Shown: one piece after another, positions 42,816 through 49,840 of the stretch
Layout of the letters: the number at the start of each line of letters is the position of its first letter
Numbering within the stretch: the stretch's first letter is position 1
Assembly (NCBI GenBank): GCA_964552945.1
Contig: CAZKIP010000003.1
Location: 1 to 64,000, forward strand
From: CAZEAB01 sp964552945
Lineage (GTDB): Archaea > Nanobdellota > Nanobdellia > Woesearchaeales > GW2011-AR9
Length of the DNA stretch: 64,000 nt
Direction of reading: 5' to 3'
The notes under the pieces: generated by a model
The model's database searches: none
Seen by the model: only the letters and a program-made list of their open reading frames with translations
Told to the model about the DNA's origin: nothing
Made by a program: the position numbers and the translations under genes

Positions 42816-43280
42816 CTATTTTGTTTTTAATGAGGGGTGTCTTCCTCTATAATGGTCAATTGCTTCTAGCATATTTGCTATAGTAACAACCATTATTCTT
42901 TGCGAGTGTTCTGATTTATATCCATCTTCCCTACCAGGTAAAATTACTTGCCCTGCGTCGCTTATTTCCCTTGGAAGTTTATGTCTTACATCAAACAAAG
43001 TTTCCTGAGCCCCATATTTAAGGTGTTGAAATTCCGTATGGACTCTTTCGTTTAGACCTCCTTCCGATTCAATTAAGGGTCCAGGTCCAATGAATAAATT
43101 AAAGCCCACCAGATTTATTCTTGGATTTAAAGCTGATCTGTTCTTATACCAAGAATGAGCTCTAACAACATATGAAACAAAATCTTTAGTTACTTGAGAA
43201 TGTGGTTCCGGCAAGGTTAAATCACTTATTGATGCCAAATACTGACGAAGCCCCATTGCTTTATGTATTCTGTTACCCAT
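42816..43280 (-). CDS. Hypothetical protein, 154 aa
   Basis: No family recognised. Soluble, basic and rich in Arg/His, with IHKAMGLRQYLASISDL at the N-terminus, SYVVRAHSWYKNRSALNP in the middle and MVVTIANMLEAIDHYRG near the end. Its own promoter, with a TATA-like octamer about 24 bases before the ATG, argues that it is a real leaderless gene. It converges with the GT-C gene 25 bases away. It has no evident link to glycan synthesis. Confidence 0.6.
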   Translation of the reverse strand: MGNRIHKAMGLRQYLASISDLTLPEPHSQVTKDFVSYVVRAHSWYKNRSALNPRINLVGFNLFIGPGPLIESEGGLNERVHTEFQHLKYGAQETLFDVRHKLPREISDAGQVILPGREDGYKSEHSQRIMVVTIANMLEAIDHYRGRHPSLKTK

Positions 43281-43299
43281 ATTTGATTTTATATCCCAT

Positions 43300-43307
43300 T
43301 TTATAAA
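43300..43307 (-). promoter_or_regulatory. TATA box for the 154-aa gene
   Basis: Minus-strand TTTATAAA is centred about 24 bases before the ATG at 43280. Confidence 0.4.
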
Positions 43308-43350
43308 AAGTTTTCTACTTCAAAGTAAATATTCTTCAAATAACCTCCCT

Positions 43351-43596
43351 TCAATCAAAGACACAAATTTGGTTATTTCCAGAAACAGCCATTTTACCAC
43401 CAGCACCTAAACAACAATTGTTCTTCTCTCTAAACTTGTTACAATAAGCTTCATTTTTTAACTCACACTTATCTTGAATACATTTGTCATAACCTTTCTG
43501 ACCTTGATTTTTTATAGTACCTAGAGAAAATATAACCATTAAGATAATTAAACCATACAAAGTATATAAAAGAATTTTTTTAGATAACGATTTCAT
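43351..43596 (-). CDS. Small single-span Cys-rich exported protein
   Basis: 81 aa. A positively charged start (KSLSKK) leads into one membrane span (ILLYTLYGLIILMVIFSL), then a short domain with seven Cys (DKC, DKC, AYC, NNCC, plus one near the end, ICVFD). The pattern suggests a membrane-anchored, disulfide-stabilised external domain. The gene overlaps the end of the GT-C gene by four bases, so the two are translated together. No family recognised. Confidence 0.6.
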   Translation of the reverse strand: MKSLSKKILLYTLYGLIILMVIFSLGTIKNQGQKGYDKCIQDKCELKNEAYCNKFREKNNCCLGAGGKMAVSGNNQICVFD

Positions 43597-45329
43597 AATG
43601 TTTCAACCTCATTATCCTTTTTAAACTTTTTTCTCCTAGAAACAAAAAACATTAACAAGAAAGGACTAAGTATTACTATTAAAACTTCTAAATATAAAAC
43701 GCTGAAGGCAAGCCAATTAAGAATTTTATCTGAAAAACCATCTAAGGAATAATTATCAAGAACGTTATCAGTATATTTCCAACCTATAGGGTAGAAGTAG
43801 AACCAATGTGTTTGATCAATGGCTTGATAAATTTGAGGGACGATATCTATTTCTCCTTGGTAAACTGAGAAGCGAAAATAATCTGAACCTTTAACATCAG
43901 TTAAAAAAGTTAGAGATTTTTTAAAATGTCCACTTAAACTCTCACTGAAATTGAATACTCTTGCTTGATCTTCTGGTTTCCATCCACAATATCTGTTTTC
44001 ACCACTACATTTTACATAGTATAAAGGAACCCTTGTCCTTGGACCGGGAGCTTGGTTTAGTTGCTCTACCAATGTTGGGAATTGTGTTCCAATAATATAA
44101 TGTTTATCTCCAAAGGCCCAGATAGCATTCCCAGTGTAAATTAAGGGGTCTACAACTATTATGGCGTTATCAGGAATTGAAGAAGCGTAACTTCTTAACT
44201 CTAAAGAACCGGAAGGAGAATTTAGTAAAATTTCATTTAAAGATACAAAACTTATGGCCAAAGCAAGTACAATGACTACCGGGAAAACTTTTTTGAAATT
44301 AAACTTCTTGGCGAAGAAAAGAATCATTTTTGCAGCTGGCAAAGAAAGAAGTAATAGGAATATAACATAGTGCGTATCGGAACCAGTTCTTCCTGCTAGG
44401 TAAACCCAAAGAGAGATTAAAATTATTGGGAAAAAGGCAGCCCACTTATTTTTCCTTTTGAATATATAAACTAATCCTATGAGACCAAAAATAAGGACCA
44501 AGGGGTCGTTTATCAGAAATTGGTCAACAAGTTTTATTTTTGTAATTCTTGTCAATTTGGTAAAAGACCAAGGGTTCTGTCCTCCAAGTCTTTGTTCTAC
44601 ATTCTTTCCAATACCTAGAAGGGTTGAAAAATAATAATCGGTAACTCCGCTATCATTGTAAGAAAAATAATTGTAAGCAAAAACTGGAGAAAAGACAAGG
44701 ACTAGAAGTAAGAATGAGATAGCAGCCACCCTAAGAGATTTTTTTAGGAAAACCTTTCTCTTGATATATTTTCTTTTGTAAATTAAATAGAATATAAAAT
44801 AAGTTAAAATTGTTGAAGCAACGATTACTTTGAAAAGCGAAGCTAGACCTAGAAAGACAATTGAGAGGTACATCCATTTGTTTGAATTAGTCTTAACAAA
44901 TTTCATGTAGAATAAGATACTAAATAGAAGGAAGAAGAAGGCAGGGATGTCTGGCTCCAGATTGTTTAAAACGTTGAATCCGGAAACTGCTGCTAGAAAA
45001 GCAGCCATTAGGCCAACTTTATCGCTGTTAAACATTTCTCTGCCTATTAAAAATAGTAGAATGGTTGAAAGTGAACCAAACAATACTGGCAAAAATCTGG
45101 AAGAGAAAGTTCCAAATCCAAATAATTGGTAAATGATATCTGTTGAGTAAGCGTGAAGCGTAGATTGATGAATTGTGGATAGTCTTCCCGCGGAGATAAT
45201 GTTGAAAGGATGAAGGCTATAGGCCATTTCATCTGGATTTAAATCAAAATTAGTTGCAATCACTGCTCTTAATGAAAATGCTAATAGAAATATCAAGAAT
45301 AAATAAATTGCAATCTTGGTTATTTTCAT
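43593..45329 (-). CDS. GT-C membrane glycosyltransferase (GT39-like)
   Basis: 578 aa with about 11-12 membrane spans. After span 1 the loop carries ATNFDLNPDEMAYSLHPFNI, with the Asp-Glu pair used by GT39-type transferases. FGTFSSRFLPVLFGSLSTIL follows, as in related archaeal proteins. The ~150-residue tail before the final span faces outside, and unusually a further membrane span (ILNWLAFSVLYLEVLIVILSP) closes the protein. It has a leaderless promoter and is coupled to the small Cys-rich gene. It should use a polyprenyl-linked sugar outside the cell. Confidence 0.8.
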   Translation of the reverse strand: MKITKIAIYLFLIFLLAFSLRAVIATNFDLNPDEMAYSLHPFNIISAGRLSTIHQSTLHAYSTDIIYQLFGFGTFSSRFLPVLFGSLSTILLFLIGREMFNSDKVGLMAAFLAAVSGFNVLNNLEPDIPAFFFLLFSILFYMKFVKTNSNKWMYLSIVFLGLASLFKVIVASTILTYFIFYLIYKRKYIKRKVFLKKSLRVAAISFLLLVLVFSPVFAYNYFSYNDSGVTDYYFSTLLGIGKNVEQRLGGQNPWSFTKLTRITKIKLVDQFLINDPLVLIFGLIGLVYIFKRKNKWAAFFPIILISLWVYLAGRTGSDTHYVIFLLLLSLPAAKMILFFAKKFNFKKVFPVVIVLALAISFVSLNEILLNSPSGSLELRSYASSIPDNAIIVVDPLIYTGNAIWAFGDKHYIIGTQFPTLVEQLNQAPGPRTRVPLYYVKCSGENRYCGWKPEDQARVFNFSESLSGHFKKSLTFLTDVKGSDYFRFSVYQGEIDIVPQIYQAIDQTHWFYFYPIGWKYTDNVLDNYSLDGFSDKILNWLAFSVLYLEVLIVILSPFLLMFFVSRRKKFKKDNEVETL

Positions 45330-45353
45330 TTATTTTGTCTTGAGAAATGTTTT

Positions 45354-45361
45354 ATTTAAAT
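45354..45361 (-). promoter_or_regulatory. TATA box for the GT39-like gene
   Basis: Minus-strand ATTTAAAT is centred about 28 bases before the ATG at 45329. Confidence 0.4.
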
Positions 45362-45412
45362 TTTTGTCTTTTGTGGTTGATATTCTCTAAATAATACCCC
45401 CGACTATCACAA

Positions 45413-45420
45413 AATATATA
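45413..45420 (+). promoter_or_regulatory. TATA box for the deoxysugar operon
   Basis: AATATATA predicts transcription from about 45443, giving a leader of roughly 90 bases before the ATG at 45534, the longest leader predicted in the window. Confidence 0.45.
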
Positions 45421-45440
45421 AAGCTTCATTCCTGGAATAT

Positions 45441-45483
45441 TTTAGCTTAAAATGGCTTAATTATCTTGGATATTTAGGCTAAA
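45441..45483 (+). promoter_or_regulatory. Leader hairpin of the deoxysugar operon
   Basis: TTTAGCTTAA (45441-45450) can pair with TTAGGCTAAA (45474-45483): ten pairs with one G-U and a 23-base loop. It lies at the predicted 5' end of the message. No known riboswitch recognised. Confidence 0.35.
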
Positions 45484-45533
45484 TTTGTTTAATATAGTAA
45501 TTTGATATTTTATGGTTTAAGGAGGTTGTTAAA

Positions 45534-46346
45534 ATGAAAGGCGTCGTACTTGCTGGTGGTAAAGGATTAAGATTGTATCCTCTGACTAAAGTTACCAATA
45601 AACATCTTCTGCCTGTTGGAAAAGAACCAATGATTTTCAATCCAATAAAGAAGTTGATTGAAGCAGGGATTAAAGAAATTTTAATCATTACCAGTACCGA
45701 TCAAATGGGTAGCATCGTAAACCTTTTAGGAAGTGGTGCAGAATTAGGTTGCAATTTCACTTACAGAGTACAGGAAAAACCTCAAGGAATCGCTCACGCT
45801 TTAAGCTTGGCAGAGAATTTTTCCAATAGAGAAAAAATTGTCGTGATTTTAGGAGATAATATTTCTACCGAATCAATTAAACCTCATGTTGACAAATTTC
45901 GAGTTCAGGATAGGGGAGCAAAAGTTTTACTTAAACAAGTACCTGACCCTACCCGTTATGGAGTGGCTGCTATTGATGGAGAAAAAGTAAGGGGGATTGA
46001 GGAAAAACCAGAGATTCCTAAGTCAAATTATGCGGTAATTGGATATTACTTTTATGATCCAAAAGTTTTTGATATTATTCGTACAATTGAGCCTTCTGCT
46101 AGGGGTGAACTTGAAATCACTGCTGTTAATAACGCTTATATTAGAAGAGGAGAATTAACTTACGACGTTTTAGAAGGAAACTGGACCGATGCAGGGACTT
46201 TTGAATCTTTATTACATGCAAATCAATTGTTTTTAGATTCAGAAATTAAAGGTAAAGGAGAAGTCTTAGTTTCAGAAGATCAGCTTAAAAAAATGATTCA
46301 ATCATTTGAAGATAAAATCTCCGATTTGAAGAGACATCTTCAATAA
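45534..46346 (+). CDS. rmlA: Glucose-1-phosphate thymidylyltransferase-like enzyme
   Basis: NTP_transferase of 270 aa. VVLAGGKGLRLYPLTKVTNK followed by HLLPVGKEPM is the strongest RmlA signature in the window. VQEKPQGIAHALSLAE and ILGDNI (metal-site Asp) follow, then GIEEKPEIPKSNYAVIGYYF and the terminal GNWTDAGTFESLLHAN, all as in dTDP-glucose pyrophosphorylases. Translation uses AAGGAGG eight bases before the ATG. First gene of the deoxysugar operon, so dTDP-glucose is the expected product feeding the RmlB domain at 50.9 kb. Confidence 0.85.
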   Translation: MKGVVLAGGKGLRLYPLTKVTNKHLLPVGKEPMIFNPIKKLIEAGIKEILIITSTDQMGSIVNLLGSGAELGCNFTYRVQEKPQGIAHALSLAENFSNREKIVVILGDNISTESIKPHVDKFRVQDRGAKVLLKQVPDPTRYGVAAIDGEKVRGIEEKPEIPKSNYAVIGYYFYDPKVFDIIRTIEPSARGELEITAVNNAYIRRGELTYDVLEGNWTDAGTFESLLHANQLFLDSEIKGKGEVLVSEDQLKKMIQSFEDKISDLKRHLQ

Positions 46347-46388
46347 AAAATCTAAAGCTAAGAAAAAAATAAAATAGTAAATAAAATA

Positions 46389-47330
46389 ATGAAAAATAAG
46401 CAGTTGGAATGTTCTATTGTTGTTCCAGTTTACAATAGCCAAGATTCTTTAAAATTACTTCATCAAAAGATTTCTGAAGCTTTTGGAGATAGGAAATGGG
46501 AACTGATCTTAGTTAATGATTCTAGTAAAGATAGAAGCTGGAAGGTAATGAATGAAATTTCTGAGATGGACGATAGGGTTACAATTGTTAATTTAATGAA
46601 CAATTTTGGACAACATAATGCTACGATGTGTGGATTTAAATTTGCCAAAGGAAAATATGTTGTAACGATGGATGACGATTTACAAAATCCTCCTTCAGAA
46701 GTTATAAAGTTATTAGATGCAATAATTCATGGGAATTCTAAAGTAGTCTATGGCCAGTATAAGAGTAAAAGACATGGTTGGTTTAGAGATTTATGTTCAA
46801 AGTGGGTTAACAGATCTTTAGCTAAGATAACTGGTACAGGTTACAATGTGACTTCATTTAGAATAATTGATAAATCCGTTATTAACGAGATAATTAAATT
46901 TGATAATTACAATGTAAACATTGATGTTCTCATAAAAAACATTGTTTCAAATAGGGGAGTGGGCCATTGTAAAGTAATTCACAGAAAAAGGACTGTTGGG
47001 AAGTCTAACTATTCTTTCAAAAAGTTGTTTGGTTATGCAGTAAATATGATTTTTAATTACACCGTATGGCCATTAAGAATCGCTACCATTTTTGGTTTCT
47101 TAATTTCATTTTTTAGTATACTTTTGGGAGTTTTACATTTCATTTATTACTTATTTTATGGTGCCGATGTGAAAGGTTGGACTTCATTGATGTTATTGAT
47201 TACTTTTCTTTCAGGTTTGATATTATTTATGCTGGGAATATTTGGTGAATATATTGGAAACATTTATTTGGTTGTTAGCAAAAGTCCCCAGTACATAATA
47301 AAGAATGTGAGGGTCAATAAATATGACTAG
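46389..47330 (+). CDS. GT2 polyprenyl-phosphate sugar transferase (ArnC/GtrB-like)
   Basis: 313 aa. CSIVVPVYNSQDSLKLLH, LVNDSSKDRSWKVM, TMDDDLQNPPSEVI (DDD metal motif), VVYGQYKSKRHG and VGKSNYSFKKLFGYA form the catalytic part. Two terminal spans follow (IATIFGFLISFFSILLGVLHF and SLMLLITFLSGLILFMLGIF). The QNPPSEV variant is typical of ArnC and bactoprenol glucosyltransferases. It overlaps the methyltransferase gene by eight bases. It should load the deoxy-amino sugar made by the neighbouring genes, or a related sugar, onto a polyprenol. Confidence 0.85.
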   Translation: MKNKQLECSIVVPVYNSQDSLKLLHQKISEAFGDRKWELILVNDSSKDRSWKVMNEISEMDDRVTIVNLMNNFGQHNATMCGFKFAKGKYVVTMDDDLQNPPSEVIKLLDAIIHGNSKVVYGQYKSKRHGWFRDLCSKWVNRSLAKITGTGYNVTSFRIIDKSVINEIIKFDNYNVNIDVLIKNIVSNRGVGHCKVIHRKRTVGKSNYSFKKLFGYAVNMIFNYTVWPLRIATIFGFLISFFSILLGVLHFIYYLFYGADVKGWTSLMLLITFLSGLILFMLGIFGEYIGNIYLVVSKSPQYIIKNVRVNKYD

Positions 47331-47892
47331 TATCATCTATAAGAATCCTTTAATTTACAAAACAACAATGAAACTACTTCATGGGAAGGGTTATAGAAGA
47401 AGATACGTTTTGATTTCTAAAGAAGTGAAGGATTTGGAAGTTTTGGATCTATGTTGTGGTGATTGTGAATTAGCAAAATATGTTAAAAATTATAAGGGGG
47501 CTGATTTCAATCCAGTTTTTGTAAAGAGTGCAAGAAAGAAAGGAATTGAAGCAATAAGGTTAGATGTTATGAATGATGAAATTCCTACTTCTGAATGTAT
47601 TGTGATGCAAGCTAGCTTGTATCATTTTATCCCAGAGCACAAAAAGGTTTTACAAAAGGTCTTAGAAAAGGCACCAAAAGTTATAATCTCAGAATCTCAC
47701 GTTAATTTGGCCCAATCTAATTTCAAACCTCTTGCTTGGTTTGCTAAACTTCTTACAAAAACTTCTAAAGATAATGAACATCGTTTCGATAAAGATCAAT
47801 TGTTTAAGTTGTATAGAGAATTTGGAGCAAAAAAAATTATTGTTGCAAAGAGAGAAATAATTGGCGTATTTGAAAATGGAGGGAAAAAATGA
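47323..47892 (+). CDS. Class I SAM-dependent methyltransferase
   Basis: 189 aa. VLDLCCGDCELAKYV is motif I with the glycine loop; ADFNP holds the motif II acid (Asp in place of the common DxS); and VMQASLYHFIPEHKKVL is motif IV. Located between the polyprenyl-sugar transferase and the WecE-like aminotransferase, with overlaps on both sides, so it may methylate the amino or hydroxyl group of the dideoxy sugar. Specificity unknown. Confidence 0.72.
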   Translation: MTSIIYKNPLIYKTTMKLLHGKGYRRRYVLISKEVKDLEVLDLCCGDCELAKYVKNYKGADFNPVFVKSARKKGIEAIRLDVMNDEIPTSECIVMQASLYHFIPEHKKVLQKVLEKAPKVIISESHVNLAQSNFKPLAWFAKLLTKTSKDNEHRFDKDQLFKLYREFGAKKIIVAKREIIGVFENGGKK

Positions 47893-49028
47893 GGATTCCA
47901 TTCAACAAAACTTATTTGACAGGGAAAGAAGAATTTTATATCAAGGAAGCGTTAGATTCAAAAAAGATTTCTGGAGATCATCAATTCACAAAGAGGTGTC
48001 ATGAGTTTATGAAAGATCATTTTGGTTCAAACAAAGTTCTTTTAACAACTTCTTGCACCGCTGCTTTGGAGATGGGTTTGTTGTTATTAGACTTAAAACC
48101 TGGAGACGAAGTTATTCTACCCTCTTACACTTTCAGTTCTACAGCTAATGCAATTTGTTTAAGAAACGCAATTCCTGTTTTTGTTGATATAAGGCCGGAC
48201 ACTTTAAACATGGATGAAAATAAGATTGAAGCACTGATTACTAACAAAACAAGAGCAATCATTCCCGTTCATTATGGGGGAATTTCTTGTGAGATGGATA
48301 AAATTAATGAGATTGCCAAAAAACATTCCTTGGTAGTTTTAGAAGATGCTGCTCAAGGTGTAAATGCTAAATATAAAGGAAAATTTCTGGGTGCTGTTGG
48401 TACAATGGGAGCATATAGTTTTCACGAAACAAAAAATTATGTTTGTGGCGAAGGTGGAGCTTTGTTGATTAATGATGAAAGATTTACCGCAAGATCTGAA
48501 ATTTTATGGGAGAAAGGCACAGATAGGTGCCAAGTAATGAGAGGAGAGAAGGATAAATATTCTTGGGTTGATTTAGGTTCAAGTTTCTTACCTTCAGATA
48601 TTCTAGCTGCTTTCTTATATGCGCAATTGTTAGATAAAGAAAAAATTCAAGAATTAAGAAAAGGAGTCTATGAAAGGTATCTTAACGGGTTGAAAGGATT
48701 GAGTGAGAAAGGATTGATTCAACTTCCAGTAATACCAGAGAATTGTTCTCCCAACTATCATTCATTTTTTATTTTATTGAAGAGTGAGGAGCGCTTAGAT
48801 GCTTTTTTGGCGGAAATGAGAAATAGACAGATAGGTGCTTACATTGGTTATGTTCCTTTACATACCGCTAAAATGGGATTAAAATATGGATACAAGGAAG
48901 GAGACTTACCTGTTACAGAAGATGTTGCCAGAAGAATTGCTAGGCTTCCTTTTTACACTGGAATGACCGAAGAAGAACAATTTTATGTGATTAAAAATAT
49001 TGTTGAAGTTATAGAAGGATTGAATTGA
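47889..49028 (+). CDS. wecE: dTDP-4-amino-4,6-dideoxyhexose transaminase (WecE-like)
   Basis: DegT-family aminotransferase of 379 aa. IPFNKTYLTGKEEFYIKEAL and the PSYTFSSTANAI block are characteristic of RffA/WecE, and GAYSFHETKNYVCGEGGALL carries the Schiff-base Lys182 in the WecE-typical SFHETKN context. LEDAAQGVNAKYKGK holds the PLP-ring Asp. It aminates C4 of dTDP-4-keto-6-deoxyhexoses. Here 2,3-dehydratase and 3-ketoreductase genes follow, so its substrate is probably the 2,6-dideoxy-4-ketone. Overlaps the methyltransferase by four bases. Confidence 0.83.
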   Translation: MRIPFNKTYLTGKEEFYIKEALDSKKISGDHQFTKRCHEFMKDHFGSNKVLLTTSCTAALEMGLLLLDLKPGDEVILPSYTFSSTANAICLRNAIPVFVDIRPDTLNMDENKIEALITNKTRAIIPVHYGGISCEMDKINEIAKKHSLVVLEDAAQGVNAKYKGKFLGAVGTMGAYSFHETKNYVCGEGGALLINDERFTARSEILWEKGTDRCQVMRGEKDKYSWVDLGSSFLPSDILAAFLYAQLLDKEKIQELRKGVYERYLNGLKGLSEKGLIQLPVIPENCSPNYHSFFILLKSEERLDAFLAEMRNRQIGAYIGYVPLHTAKMGLKYGYKEGDLPVTEDVARRIARLPFYTGMTEEEQFYVIKNIVEVIEGLN

Positions 49029-49035
49029 TGAAGAG

Positions 49036-49055
49036 TTATTATTATTATTATTATT
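49036..49055 (+). repeat. TTA trinucleotide repeat upstream of a Shine-Dalgarno site
   Basis: Six TTA units plus TT lie in the 39-base gap between the WecE-like and 2,3-dehydratase genes, ending directly at GAGGT (49056-49060), which is spaced seven bases from the ATG at 49068. Slippage would change the distance between the genes but not the site-to-start spacing. Confidence 0.7.
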
Positions 49056-49067
49056 GAGGTATAAATA

Positions 49068-49811
49068 ATGGAAATGCGTGACAAAATAAGAGATGTCTTG
49101 AAAGAGAAGTATGAAATCAACGAGGATGTTAGTCTTAGAGTTGACCAAATGATTGAATGTTTAGACTCTGGTAAATCCCTTCATACTTTAAGTTATGTTG
49201 AGCAGTGGTTTGAGAAACAAAAATTAGATTGTACCATGCAATTAGAGGAAATAGGATTAAAAGATCTTGAAAGATGGCATATCGATGAAGAGAGTAAAAA
49301 TGTTTCCCACGAATCAGGAGAATTTTTTTCAGTTATTGGAATTAGGGTTACCAACACTTCAAAAAGAGAAGTTAATGGATGGACACAACCAATGGTTGCT
49401 CAGAAACAAGATGGGATTTTAGGTATTCTCAGAAAAAAGATTAATGGAATTTACCACTATTTACTTCATGCAAAAGCAGAACCAGGTAATATCCATAAGT
49501 TACAATTATCTCCAACTTTACAAGCTACAAGAAGCAATTTAAAGAAAGCACATGCTGGAAAGAAACCAAAATTTGCCGAATATTTTGAATCTGAAGAATT
49601 AAGCAAAGTGGTTTATTCAAGAAATTTTGCTGAAGATGGTGGAAGATTTTATCTCAAAACAAATCAAAATATGATTGTTGAAGTTAGTGAAGATGTAAAA
49701 TTGGATATTCCTGATGATTACATCTGGGTAACTATGTATCAAATAAAACAACTTTTGAAAAAAGATAATTTGATTGCACCCCATGTGAGAGGAATAATTT
49801 CGGTGCTTTGA
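49068..49811 (+). CDS. NDP-hexose 2,3-dehydratase-like protein, half length
   Basis: Family of EvaA/TylCVI-type enzymes that eliminate the C2 hydroxyl from NDP-4-keto-6-deoxyhexoses. Motifs in order: RWHIDEESKNVSHESGEFFS, the Trp/Gln-rich NGWTQPMVAQKQDGILGIL, then HYLLHAKAEPGNIHKLQLSP followed by TLQATRSN. These are diagnostic. Known members are ~450-480 aa and contain two copies of this module; this protein has 247 aa and one copy, with complete ends and a good ribosome site, so it is a natural single-module form, probably a homodimer. It lies between WecE-like and ketoreductase-RmlB genes. Confidence 0.82.
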   Translation: MEMRDKIRDVLKEKYEINEDVSLRVDQMIECLDSGKSLHTLSYVEQWFEKQKLDCTMQLEEIGLKDLERWHIDEESKNVSHESGEFFSVIGIRVTNTSKREVNGWTQPMVAQKQDGILGILRKKINGIYHYLLHAKAEPGNIHKLQLSPTLQATRSNLKKAHAGKKPKFAEYFESEELSKVVYSRNFAEDGGRFYLKTNQNMIVEVSEDVKLDIPDDYIWVTMYQIKQLLKKDNLIAPHVRGIISVL

Positions 49812-49840
49812 AGTAGCAATATCAAAACTAAAAAAAGAAA

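Noticed and set aside
49036..49055. Start of a CRISPR or tandem-repeat array
   Set aside because: It is a simple trinucleotide run of 20 bases with no spacers. No CRISPR-like repeat was seen anywhere.
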